Of a stretch of DNA of 59,598 nt, positions 25,558-34,558 are shown in pieces. Position numbers and translations under genes: made by a program. The notes beneath the pieces were generated by a model, which worked only from the letters and a program-made list of their open reading frames with translations, ran no database searches and was not told the DNA's origin. Positions within the stretch are counted from its first letter, which is position 1, and each line of letters begins with the position of its first letter. The DNA is taken from NCBI GenBank assembly GCA_903642275.1, contig CAHJWK010000013.1, positions 1-59,598 of the forward strand, in the 5' to 3' direction. This DNA comes from Chitinophagaceae bacterium. Its GTDB lineage: Bacteria > Bacteroidota > Bacteroidia > Chitinophagales > Chitinophagaceae.

Positions 25558-27915
25558 TTAATCTGAGATACGGGTTTTGTTGTTTGTTGTTATAAAAGGT
25601 ATTTGTTTAGTACTTATTGTTCTTTTGTTGGAAGTGTAAGGATAGCTATATCCATATCCATAATATTTATTTTTGTATCCGCGTTCACGCACATCATTAA
25701 AAACAATAGCAACATTTTTCAATTGATTTGCATTTTGATCACCGCTGACCTGCTGAACAAAAAGCTTAGGCGTGTATCCGTGCCTTATCACATACAAAGT
25801 AGAATCACAATAGCTTGAAATAATATATGCATCATTAACATTAATTACAGGAGCGCTATCAATTATTAAATAATCAAATTGATTGCCAAGATGATTTAAT
25901 AAATCTTCAACACGTTCATTGGTTAATAGCTCTGAAGCATTCTCAGATAAATTACCCGCAGGAACTGCAAATAAATTATCATGAATACTTGTTGAATGTA
26001 TAATATCATATATATCAGTATCGTCCAAGAGATAATCTGCTATACCTGTTTCATCTTTAAAATTTAAATTATTTGTAAGCGAAGGATTGTGCAAATCAAA
26101 ATCTACAAGTGCAACTTTTTTGCCCGTTGTGGCAAGCGTTATAGCCAGGTTAGCAGCTATAAAACTTTTGCCTTCACCCGAGATAGAAGAAGTTATAAGA
26201 ACCCTTTTATGTTTAGGCATATTTACATTGTAATAAGCTAATGCAATTCTTAAGTTTCTGAATTGTTGCCCGATTAATGTTTTAGTGTTAAACTCTAAAG
26301 CATCATAATTCTTAATAGCTCCGGAACTTATTTCTGCTATAACGGGATCTTTTGTCAGCACTTCTATATCATGCCTGAACATAATTTTTTGCCCCAGTGT
26401 TTCTTTTCCCATAACTATACTAATACCGGCAATTATTGCTAAAAGAAAAGAAGAAATATATGCCAGCTTTTTATTTGGGCTTACAGGATTGCTGTCAAAG
26501 TCTGCATTGTCAATTACTTTACTGTCAGACAGGTTTGATAATAATGATAAAGATGTTTCTTCTTTTTTCTGAAGTAAAAAATCATACAGATTATTTTTAA
26601 TGCCTTGCTGCCTGTTAATATCAAGCAACTGTTTTTCTTTTTGAGGAATTGTATTCAATACCCCAGAATAAGAATTATTTGTTGTTGATAAATTTTCCCT
26701 GCTTGCAAGCAAACTGCTTTTCTCACTTTGAATATTTTCTAAAATGTTAGGTCTAATTTTTTCTATTTCATCTTTTACTGAAACAACAATTGGATTATTT
26801 GAACCTGTAGTTTTTTTAAGGTTATCATAATTAACCTGGGCAGTATATAGCTTATCAAGCAATTGTGTTAATAATGGATCGTTTATGCCAGACGTTGATG
26901 GAACAATACCATCTGATGTGCTTTTTGATTCAACGTAAGTTTGTATCTGATTTAATGCTGCCAGCTGCATATTTATATCAGCAACCTTCTGATCATTATT
27001 ACTTACGTTTTCCATATATAATTTTCCTTGCGTAGCTACATCAATTGCATTTTGCTGCAATCTGTATTTCTGCACCTGGCTTTCAATTGAATCAAGATCA
27101 TGACCAACATTTGCCAGCCGGTTATCTATAAAGTTGAGCGTATTAGCAGCAAGTGTAGTCTTATCATTAGCAACTGAATAATTATATATAAGTAAAAGTT
27201 CATTCAGTATATTTTTACTTCTTACAGGATCTTCATCTCTAAAACTAAGATCCAGAATGCTTGATTCTTTAGTTGTAGTTGAAACTTTAAGCCTGTTGCT
27301 TAATGTATTTACGACATCTTTCACAGGTATCAAATCAAAGAAAAACCTGCCGGTATCTATTGTATTTATACGGTCAGTGTTTGGAATAAATTTAAGTACA
27401 CCATAATTTGTATTAATCCACTGACTTACCGGGTACTGTTTTGAACCAAGCGTAACCAGCGTAATGTTTTTGTTTGCAGAAAAGTATATTTTCTTTGATG
27501 GTACTATTTTATCTGTATCCTGAACAAGAATTTTTACCGGTGAAATTGTGTAAGCAGGAATATTATTCAACTTTTTTTCTTCTGATACAGGAGCATATAA
27601 AGCTAGCCTGTTTGCCACTATGCTTAACAGCGTTTTTGACTGAATAACTTCTGTTTCATTTTCGATAATTTTATTTGATGAAAGTTTATCCAGGGATTCG
27701 ATTGCTTCTGATTCCTGTACGCCTTTTTTTTCATCATCAATCAACAACTTTGCAGTAGATTCATAAAGTGGTGTAGCAAGATGTAAATAGATATATGCAC
27801 CTGCACCAAATACTAAAATCAATATAATAAACAATGGCCAGTAAGGCAAATAGTGAAAACCTATATACCTTAAAATATTTGGTTGATTGTGCTCTTGTTT
27901 TTGAAGGGTTACCAT
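25558..27915 (-). CDS. Polysaccharide co-polymerase and tyrosine autokinase (Wzc-like BY-kinase)
   Basis: This 785-aa inner-membrane protein combines a Wzz domain with a cytosolic BY-kinase. A first membrane helix (about 26-46) is followed by a large periplasmic domain with long coiled-coil segments (about 230-430). A second helix lies near 483-500, then the kinase. Walker A is SSISGEGKSFIAANLA (near 573), Walker A' KKVALVDFDLHNPS (near 600) and Walker B YLIIDSAPV (near 680). The C-terminal Tyr-rich tail (YKNKYYGYGYSYPYTS, near 750) is the autophosphorylation cluster. It controls chain length and couples polymerisation to export with the Wza lipoprotein encoded just upstream. Confidence 0.95.
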   Translation of the reverse strand: MVTLQKQEHNQPNILRYIGFHYLPYWPLFIILILVFGAGAYIYLHLATPLYESTAKLLIDDEKKGVQESEAIESLDKLSSNKIIENETEVIQSKTLLSIVANRLALYAPVSEEKKLNNIPAYTISPVKILVQDTDKIVPSKKIYFSANKNITLVTLGSKQYPVSQWINTNYGVLKFIPNTDRINTIDTGRFFFDLIPVKDVVNTLSNRLKVSTTTKESSILDLSFRDEDPVRSKNILNELLLIYNYSVANDKTTLAANTLNFIDNRLANVGHDLDSIESQVQKYRLQQNAIDVATQGKLYMENVSNNDQKVADINMQLAALNQIQTYVESKSTSDGIVPSTSGINDPLLTQLLDKLYTAQVNYDNLKKTTGSNNPIVVSVKDEIEKIRPNILENIQSEKSSLLASRENLSTTNNSYSGVLNTIPQKEKQLLDINRQQGIKNNLYDFLLQKKEETSLSLLSNLSDSKVIDNADFDSNPVSPNKKLAYISSFLLAIIAGISIVMGKETLGQKIMFRHDIEVLTKDPVIAEISSGAIKNYDALEFNTKTLIGQQFRNLRIALAYYNVNMPKHKRVLITSSISGEGKSFIAANLAITLATTGKKVALVDFDLHNPSLTNNLNFKDETGIADYLLDDTDIYDIIHSTSIHDNLFAVPAGNLSENASELLTNERVEDLLNHLGNQFDYLIIDSAPVINVNDAYIISSYCDSTLYVIRHGYTPKLFVQQVSGDQNANQLKNVAIVFNDVRERGYKNKYYGYGYSYPYTSNKRTISTKQIPFITTNNKTRISD

Positions 27916-27940
27916 GTTTGTTAAAGATTAGGTACGTCTA

Positions 27941-28729
27941 TTAGTTATTTCTGAATATAGCATCTGCTATAATTGCTAATAAAGAAAGCCCGCTAAACAG
28001 AATGGGTAATATCTGCATACTTCGGCTTGAACTTGAAACTTTTGTTTTATTTGCTTCAACATAAACTATATCATTCGACTTTAAGTAATAAAAAGGAGAG
28101 TTAAACAGTTCACTTGAATTCAGGTTAAGTCTTTTAATTTCCTTACTGCCATATTCTTCACGAATCACCATTACATTATCTTTCCTTCCATAAATAGTTA
28201 TGTCACCGGCAAGGCCAAGCGCTTCAAGTAAAGAAATTTTTTCACTTGGAACAGTGATTACTTCAGCATGGTTTACTTCACCTAAAACCGTTACTCTGAA
28301 GTTTAGGTAACGAACGTTTACAATCGGATCTACCAACAGGTTTTTATCTATTAATAATTTACTGATATTGTTTTTTAATTGATTACACGTTAAGCCGGCT
28401 GCCGATATATTACCAATGATTGGAAATTGTATGTTACCGGAAGAATCAACTAAAAAACCTGAAGATTGAAGTGTTTGACCGCTTGTTGAAGAAGCATTTG
28501 CATAAGATAAATTAGGCGCATTAAAAACTGCTGATGCAGTTGGATTAAGGCTGCTTACAGATATACCTAGAATATCCTTAGGCTGGATAATTGTCTCAGG
28601 TACTTTTGTTGCAGTTGTAATAACTGCATCCGGTTGATTATTAAAATAAGTTGCGTTTTTAGTATTCATACATGAATACATAATACAACATATAAAAACC
28701 AATATTGTAATCCGAATTGAATTGACCAT
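27941..28729 (-). CDS. Polysaccharide export lipoprotein (Wza-like)
   Basis: The 262-aa product has a lipoprotein signal ending at Cys20 (ICCIMYSCMN). A Poly_export domain spans about residues 45-145, with VPETIIQPKDILGISVSSLN and GNIQFPIIGNISAAGLTCNQL. An SLBB domain follows (VTVLGEVNHAEVITVPSEKIS, near 150-170). It ends with one hydrophobic helix (LPILFSGLSLLAIIADAIF), as in many Bacteroidota homologues. It forms the outer-membrane part of the export channel with the Wzc-like partner. It is the first gene of the operon, with a leader of about 185 nt after a consensus promoter. Confidence 0.95.
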   Translation of the reverse strand: MVNSIRITILVFICCIMYSCMNTKNATYFNNQPDAVITTATKVPETIIQPKDILGISVSSLNPTASAVFNAPNLSYANASSTSGQTLQSSGFLVDSSGNIQFPIIGNISAAGLTCNQLKNNISKLLIDKNLLVDPIVNVRYLNFRVTVLGEVNHAEVITVPSEKISLLEALGLAGDITIYGRKDNVMVIREEYGSKEIKRLNLNSSELFNSPFYYLKSNDIVYVEANKTKVSSSSRSMQILPILFSGLSLLAIIADAIFRNN

Positions 28730-29130
28730 TGTCGGGTACTTTTAATGAAATACATTCAAGACCTCATTGCTATTAAGGTTTTGTGTACTTCAACTAGTAA
28801 TAAGATAAGGAGATAAAAATGTAAAAAAAGTCCTTAGCTTAAATAAAAATTTGAAATGATGATCAGCTTAAAGAATGAAATGCTGATGTATGTAGGTACT
28901 CGGGAGGTCCGGTTAAAAGGCAAAACTAATTGTTTTGAAATCTTAATCAAGTATTACTTAGTTAATATTTAAAACAGTCTGAATTAGTAATTACGAGTAA
29001 TGTTTAAATATGGTTTGCCATTACTGAATAAAAATATTTCTTATTTAAATTATTACAACTATAAGTTTTAAGATGTTTTTTGGTAAGTTAATTGTTAGAG
29101 GTATACCACATCCAACCTTAATCTTACTTT
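28730..29130. other. Divergent intergenic region between the polysaccharide operon and the barrel/coiled-coil pair
   Basis: These 401 bp contain the minus-strand operon promoter (28921-28950) and its leader of about 185 nt down to 28730. The leader holds a 6-bp hairpin candidate (ATCAGC/GCTGAT) and a weak stem TAAGGA/TCCTTA around U-rich sequence, but no strong terminator. Toward 29131, a 7-bp inverted repeat (AGTAATG at 28996-29002, CATTACT at 29019-29025) brackets a possible plus-strand promoter. I see no reading frame here. Confidence 0.5.
28921..28950 (-). promoter_or_regulatory. Bacteroidota-type promoter of the polysaccharide operon
   Basis: On the minus strand TTG (28950-28948) is followed by 19 nt and then TAGTTTTG (28928-28921). 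This is an exact match to the Bacteroidota -33 TTG and -7 TAnnTTTG pattern with the expected spacing. Transcription would begin near 28914, leaving a leader of about 185 nt before the Wza start at 28729, long enough for antitermination by the UpxY-type protein. Confidence 0.7.
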
Positions 29131-30081
29131 ATGAAATTTCTTGTCACTTTGTTTTTGCTTTTATCAGAAGTATGTGTTTTTTCTCAAACAGATTTAAATA
29201 CTAAAGAAACTGATACAACTTTATTGTTATTAAAACATCAGCCCAAATTCTTTATTAATATACACTCTGGTTATGCTGTTGGTTTAGGATCAACTTTTAA
29301 ATTTTATCCTGACGATGTTACTTCTATCGCTGTTGAAAAATCTAATAATCAAACACCCACTACAACTACACATTATAAGTCAACTACGAAAGGACTTGGT
29401 GATGGGTTTAGATATGGAGCAGGGTTATCTTACATTCTCAATGATTTTATAAACCTGGGTTTAGAATTTGATTATTTTAAAAGCACTATAAGCAGATCAA
29501 GGGATTCTTCCTTTCACAGCGCAGATGGTTCAACTGATTATGCATATAATAATCGTTACACTATTTCGTATGAAGCAATGCTTCTAACGTTAAGCCCAAC
29601 AATTACATTTAAAGCTATCTCCCGTCCAAAATTTTACATATATAATAAGCTTGGTGCTGTAATAACCTTTCGGCCAAACAGTATTCAAAAAAACATTCAG
29701 CAGGAAACATTTCATACTGTCAATTCTGATTCTTCTTCAAATACATACATCAGGTATTCATGGGGAATCAAAAAGCCAGCGCTTGGTTTTACGGGTTCTG
29801 TAGGTGGTCAGTTTAAAATTTCTGAAAGAGTAAGAGCTTTTGCCGAAATCCAATTTTCTCACATTGTTTTCGCAGTTAAAAACCGGGTGCTCACAGATTA
29901 TATTATAAACAAAAATAACATCACCAATACCATTCCTGAAAATGAAAAACTTATTGACTTTAGAAATTCTTTTTCAACTACTCAGGTTATTAATAATCCA
30001 GGCCAGCCAACAATAAGTGTGGTTCAAAGAATACCTATAACTTATTTAGGTTTACAGGCAGGCCTTGCTTATCGTTTTTAA
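29131..30081 (+). CDS. Outer-membrane beta-barrel protein
   Basis: The 316-aa product starts with a signal peptide (MKFLVTLFLLLSEVCVFSQT). The mature part alternates aromatic strands and loops (GFRYGAGLSYILNDFINLGL, IYNKLGAVITFRPN, GFTGSVGGQFKIS) and ends LGLQAGLAYRF, the aromatic-terminated last strand recognised by the Bam machinery. The size fits an 8- to 12-strand porin-like or OmpA-barrel protein of the PF13505/PF13568 type. It is divergent from the polysaccharide operon and is followed by the coiled-coil gene 28 bp later. A role in the envelope near the export system is inference from position only. Confidence 0.85.
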   Translation: MKFLVTLFLLLSEVCVFSQTDLNTKETDTTLLLLKHQPKFFINIHSGYAVGLGSTFKFYPDDVTSIAVEKSNNQTPTTTTHYKSTTKGLGDGFRYGAGLSYILNDFINLGLEFDYFKSTISRSRDSSFHSADGSTDYAYNNRYTISYEAMLLTLSPTITFKAISRPKFYIYNKLGAVITFRPNSIQKNIQQETFHTVNSDSSSNTYIRYSWGIKKPALGFTGSVGGQFKISERVRAFAEIQFSHIVFAVKNRVLTDYIINKNNITNTIPENEKLIDFRNSFSTTQVINNPGQPTISVVQRIPITYLGLQAGLAYRF

Positions 30082-30109
30082 TTTATTTATTCAACCAAAA
30101 ACAAAAAAA

Positions 30110-31129
30110 ATGCAATCCGCATATAAACCTTCAATCAAAAAAAATAATTGGCCAGGTATAATTTTATTTATTGCAGGATTAATTGCAGGCATGTTGATTA
30201 TTTATTTTTTTAAAGCTGATTCTGGCACCAGCACTCATGAAAATAATTATGACAACGTAATAAAACTATCCAGCCAGTCAGATAGCCTTCAATTAAAATT
30301 TGATAATATCCTTGGACTGAATAAAAAGTATGCTTCATTTTTAACAAATAAAAACCTTGACTCAACACAGCTTCAAGTGCTTGACTCTTTAAATGTTTTA
30401 ATCACTCATTCGCAAATTGTATTTCTTGAAACACTTGATAACTTGCAAATAAACGGCAGTAGTGTTTACGATAGAAATTCTTTCGGATTATTACAAAGAA
30501 TTACAAATGGATACAGGTCTGCGCTTGAGCAAAGCGATGCCATAAATGCGATAAGGAATGCATTTAATATTGGTAACACTAATTACAGTTTTGATCAAAA
30601 TATGTTAAACAATATGCAGAATGAGTTAAAGGATAAACAAACGCAGATTGTTGGTTTATCATCGAAGTTGTATATAAATAAAAACATGAAAAAGTTTGAT
30701 TCATCAAATAATTACAACAGCATAATAAAACAACAGGATAGTGTTATTAATGTTTCATTGCAGGCACAAAAAAAGAAAAATGAAAATTTGATTAGCTATG
30801 ATAAAAAATTGAAAATCGAGAATGATATATTAAGTAATCAGGTAAAATCATTAAGTAGTAGCTCAAATACGCAAAACCAAATTATAACTACATCAATGAT
30901 ATCTAAGCAAGATTTGGATGCCCAGTTAAATCTTGCGAAAGCAGATTGCTATCTGATAAGAGCAGACGCCAGCCAAATAATTTCAAATTCAAAACAGCGC
31001 CGCGATCTTCTTGAAAATGCATTACAGATTTTAAATACGCTTTCACAATCAAACAATATTTCAATAAAACAGGCAGCCCAGTCTAAATTATCAGAGCTAA
31101 AAACAATTGCTTCTAATAATCATGATTAA
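30110..31129 (+). CDS. Membrane-anchored coiled-coil protein, unknown family
   Basis: I start at ATG 30110 (MQSAYKPSIKKNNWPGIILF), giving 339 aa; a frame opening at 30065 would overlap the barrel gene. One membrane helix lies at about residues 15-34 (GIILFIAGLIAGMLIIYFF). It is followed by a long, polar, helix-rich region with heptad-like stretches (about 60-100, 175-265) and a last helical part ending AQSKLSELKTIASNN. The likely topology is inner-membrane anchor with a periplasmic coiled coil. I do not recognise the family. It follows the barrel gene closely and both are divergent from wza, so the pair may connect inner and outer membranes. Confidence 0.7.
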   Translation: MQSAYKPSIKKNNWPGIILFIAGLIAGMLIIYFFKADSGTSTHENNYDNVIKLSSQSDSLQLKFDNILGLNKKYASFLTNKNLDSTQLQVLDSLNVLITHSQIVFLETLDNLQINGSSVYDRNSFGLLQRITNGYRSALEQSDAINAIRNAFNIGNTNYSFDQNMLNNMQNELKDKQTQIVGLSSKLYINKNMKKFDSSNNYNSIIKQQDSVINVSLQAQKKKNENLISYDKKLKIENDILSNQVKSLSSSSNTQNQIITTSMISKQDLDAQLNLAKADCYLIRADASQIISNSKQRRDLLENALQILNTLSQSNNISIKQAAQSKLSELKTIASNNHD

Positions 31130-31391
31130 TGTCGGTCTATAAACATTCAAATATTCACATTATAAAATATAGTTTTTAACACTGTATCCAACTGCCATTG
31201 AACTATCCGGTAGTGCTGTTATAATTAGGTCGTTGAAAAATAAATATATGGAGGGAAGGTTTATTGCGAGGTGTGATAATGTAATAATAATATGATAATT
31301 TTAAAACCTACCATCTAAAACATTTTGCAACCGCATTAGAGGCGGGAGACTGAATAGATGATTCTTACATCCTAAACTTGCTTTTTTATTA

Positions 31392-33173
31392 TTATACAGA
31401 TATTTTTTCCGGTGGATTAGGTGGTTCATTTGGGTCAACATTTACTTCAATTACAGCAGGCTTATTCGATGCAAATGCTTTGCTTAATATGGATGAAAGC
31501 TCAGCTGGATTACTGCATGTATAACCTTCTGCACCACATGCTTCAGCAATCTTTACAAAGTCAATCGGCTGCAATGAAATGCCGTAAGGTTTGCCACCAA
31601 TTTCTTCCTGTTCAAACTTATCCATTGCAAGTTGATTGTTTTTAAACACAACTACTTTTATGGGCAGGTTATACAACACTGCTGTAGACATTTCGCCCAT
31701 TAACATAGTAAAGCTGCCATCACCAACCATTGCAATACTTTGCCTGTTTGGAAATGCAAGCTGCGCAGCAATAGCATATGGCAAGCCTGGAGCCATGCTG
31801 GCGAGATTGCCACATACCGTTACAGCTTGATTTTGCTTTATTTGTAGATGCCTCGCTGTAAACACAGTATGTGCACCTGTGTCAATTGAAATATGTGCAT
31901 CATCTTTTATTAATTTACTTACCTGTGCTACAAGAAACTGCGGCTTTATTGGTGTTGACTGATTGCTTTCTAATTTAACCAAAGTGTTTCTCCAGTCACT
32001 CATTCTTTGTTGTGCCAACTGCAGGAAACTTTTGTCATTATGTTTTTTAAGCTTCGGCATTAACGCTTTTAACGTCGCCTGCACATCACCCACAACGCCA
32101 ATACTTACAGGATAACGCAAGCCGATACGTTTAGGATCTTTATCAATCTGAATTCCTTTTGCAGTTGCCGGGTCAGGATAATAGTCAATCCAAGGCATAG
32201 TACTGCCAAGTATTAATAATGTATCGCATTCCTTCATCATTTGTCTTGAGGGCAACGTTCCCAGCCTTCCTGTGCCACCTGTTGTGAACGGAGAATCATC
32301 CGGTAATAAAGCTTTGCCCAGCAATGCTTTTGCAACAGGAGCATTTAACATAGAAGCTAATTGCAATAATTCATCTTTCGCTTTTAGTGCACCTCTGCCT
32401 GCAAGTATCATAATTTTATTGCTGCTGTTTAAAACATCTGCTATTTGTTGCAGCTCATCATCAACAGGTACATCAATGCGTGGCATAAAAACAGATGAAC
32501 CAACTAAGTTGCCACCTTTTGTTGAATGTTTGTCTTCACTTAAAGGTTTCATCTGCACATCTGTTGAAATGGTTACATGCGTTAAGCCAGGTGCAGTTAA
32601 TGCAGTGCGGCAGGCAAGATCAACAACTGTTTGTGCATGTATCGGTCCGGTTATTTGTTCGTTGTACAATGCAATGGGTTCAAGCATAGCAACGGTATTT
32701 ACTTCCTGTGTGAATTTTGTTCCCAATAAATCATGTGGTATTACACCAGTTATTGCAAGCACCGGTGCGCCTTCCATTGCAGCATCATACAACCCATTCA
32801 TTAAGTGTACAGCACCAGGACCTGTAGTACCGAGACACACACCTAATTTGCCTGTGCATTTTGCATAACCGCTTGCCATAAATGCAGCCGCTTCTTCATG
32901 TCTTACAGTTATTATACGAATTTCATTTTGACGTTTTCTTAATGCTTCAAAAATTGGGTTTACACCATCACCAACCAATGTAAAAATCATTGCAACATTC
33001 CAGGCGATAAGCTTATCAACTAAAATATCTGCTGTATTATCTGTTGGTGCATATTGTTTAGGCGGAGTGTTGCGTATGCTATCATTTTTTAATAAAGATG
33101 GAATTAAAGGAATGCCGATTGCAGTAATAGAAACGTCTTTTACGAATCTTCTTCGAGTGGGATTAAAAGCCAT
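31392..33173 (-). CDS. ThDP-dependent enzyme with Tat-type signal (pyruvate oxidase/acetolactate synthase-like)
   Basis: The 593-aa protein is a complete three-domain ThDP enzyme of the PoxB/acetolactate synthase superfamily. The PYR domain contains RHEEAAAFMASGYAKCTG with the catalytic Glu. The central FAD/NAD-like domain contains IMILAGRGALKAKDEL. The PP domain has the ThDP motif starting MVGDGSFTMLMGE and ending FKNNQLAMDK. Unusually, it begins MAFNPTRRRFVKDVSITAIG, a twin-arginine motif followed by a moderately hydrophobic segment, which would direct the folded enzyme to the periplasm. Which substrate it uses (pyruvate or another 2-oxo acid) cannot be told. It is monocistronic or paired with the PAS protein upstream, 263 bp away. 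Confidence 0.9.
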   Translation of the reverse strand: MAFNPTRRRFVKDVSITAIGIPLIPSLLKNDSIRNTPPKQYAPTDNTADILVDKLIAWNVAMIFTLVGDGVNPIFEALRKRQNEIRIITVRHEEAAAFMASGYAKCTGKLGVCLGTTGPGAVHLMNGLYDAAMEGAPVLAITGVIPHDLLGTKFTQEVNTVAMLEPIALYNEQITGPIHAQTVVDLACRTALTAPGLTHVTISTDVQMKPLSEDKHSTKGGNLVGSSVFMPRIDVPVDDELQQIADVLNSSNKIMILAGRGALKAKDELLQLASMLNAPVAKALLGKALLPDDSPFTTGGTGRLGTLPSRQMMKECDTLLILGSTMPWIDYYPDPATAKGIQIDKDPKRIGLRYPVSIGVVGDVQATLKALMPKLKKHNDKSFLQLAQQRMSDWRNTLVKLESNQSTPIKPQFLVAQVSKLIKDDAHISIDTGAHTVFTARHLQIKQNQAVTVCGNLASMAPGLPYAIAAQLAFPNRQSIAMVGDGSFTMLMGEMSTAVLYNLPIKVVVFKNNQLAMDKFEQEEIGGKPYGISLQPIDFVKIAEACGAEGYTCSNPAELSSILSKAFASNKPAVIEVNVDPNEPPNPPEKISV

Positions 33174-33436
33174 AATAGTTTATTTAAACCGTCGCAAAAT
33201 ATCTGCCATTAGTTTAAAATCATTGATATCTTTTGTAGAAATAGATGAAGTCTAACTACAACTAGCTTATTTATCTTTCTTTGTCTCTTTTGATAATTAA
33301 ATGCAGGCACTATCAACAATTCAATAATGATTGCTGACATTAAAAATAAACGTATTTCTTTCACCTTTTTTGCTTTTCACTTGATAGTACTTTTATATTT
33401 AGTGATGATTTAAGTCAATAGCATAAGTAAACTCAA

Positions 33437-34183
33437 TTAGCTGGTAATATCTTCAATTATGACAAAGATTCTTCTACCAGTTTCTGGCTGCATAAATATA
33501 ATCTTTGTGTCTATCAGTATTGTTTTTTTCTCTCCTGATGTCGTGTTATAGATATGTTTTCTTCCTCTTGCAGGAATGTTTGTCACCACGATTTTGCTTA
33601 ATTCATTTCTAATACTTGGGCTACTCCAAAATGTATTGTTCAGGCTTGACAAGCCTGCATTTTTAGCTGGCGTTTTTTCAATTTCGAAGAAGTTTACAAA
33701 AGCTTTATTCAAATCCAGAATTTTCATGCCGCCATCCAGAATCATCATAGGGATTTCTTTTGATGCATGGAATATTCTGTCCAATAAATCTTCAGCGCTA
33801 TTTAAAAAAAGACTTAGATTTTTTCTTGATTGGAGGTTTATAACATCTTTTACAATATATTTTTCTCCACGCGAATTAGCAGTTAACAAGGCTTCCCCTG
33901 AACACCATATTGGCTGGCCTGCTTTGTTAACAATAAATCCTTCACAACTACGCTGTCCTTTCTCGAGCACTTCTCCCAATTCAGATTCCGGGCTTTTTTG
34001 TTGTTTATCGAATTCAGTAAACAATTCTCTTAAGTTTTTCCCTTCAAGCTCAGATGTTGTATATTCAAAATTATTAGTGAAGGCGCGGTTAACTTCTAAT
34101 ATTGTTCCATCACAATCCATGATGATGATCGAGTTAACTTCTGCATTGTTGAAGTAAGAGTCAAAAAGTTCTGTTTTATCCAT
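33437..34183 (-). CDS. PAS-domain protein without recognisable output domain
   Basis: The 248-aa product contains a PAS domain at about residues 10-125 (SIIIMDCDGTILEVNRAFTN, then FEYTTSELEGKNLRELF and IVNKAGQPIWCSGEA). A second PAS-like domain lies at about 130-245 (IFHASKEIPMMILDGGMKIL, then RGRKHIYNTTSGEKKTILID). No histidine kinase, GGDEF, HTH or other output domain follows, and the protein ends right after the second domain. It is therefore a stand-alone sensor or adaptor. It could be the N-terminal part of a broken kinase, but no kinase sequence is visible downstream. Confidence 0.8.
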   Translation of the reverse strand: MDKTELFDSYFNNAEVNSIIIMDCDGTILEVNRAFTNNFEYTTSELEGKNLRELFTEFDKQQKSPESELGEVLEKGQRSCEGFIVNKAGQPIWCSGEALLTANSRGEKYIVKDVINLQSRKNLSLFLNSAEDLLDRIFHASKEIPMMILDGGMKILDLNKAFVNFFEIEKTPAKNAGLSSLNNTFWSSPSIRNELSKIVVTNIPARGRKHIYNTTSGEKKTILIDTKIIFMQPETGRRIFVIIEDITS

Positions 34184-34558
34184 AAAATTTTAAACTTCGC
34201 AATTTTAAAACTGCTGCACTAACTGAAGCTGCAACACTAATACATACAAGCAAATACCAGGTAAAATTGCAATTGTCAATCTGTAGTAAAAATTTTGAAA
34301 TAAGAACCTGCTAATGGAAGAGAGAACGAAACGTTTTTAACAAGGCAGATGCGGAGTATGTATATACACTGTAATCGTTTCACAAAGTTAATTCTCCAGC
34401 CGCACTTCGTTGATATTTATTACTGTAAAATTTGTAACAATTGCCACTTTATCTGATTAAGTACAGCGAATTACTTATACTTAGGTAACCTTTATAGATT
34501 AAGATTTTTGATTTTTGACGTTACAGCCAAATGAATATTTATAATATTTTTTTAATTA
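34184..34558. other. Intergenic region, nothing recognised
   Basis: These 375 bp between the isomerase stop and the PAS gene start contain no frame of useful length on either strand. No convincing promoter, terminator or repeat was found. Confidence 0.5.

Noticed and set aside
32272-32868. Plus-strand open frame of 198 codons
   Set aside because: It is antisense to the ThDP enzyme, whose motifs are unmistakable on the other strand; the Ala/Ser/Thr-rich text is a shadow of that gene.
33576-34157. Plus-strand open frame of 193 codons
   Set aside because: Antisense shadow of the PAS protein; no domain or start signal.
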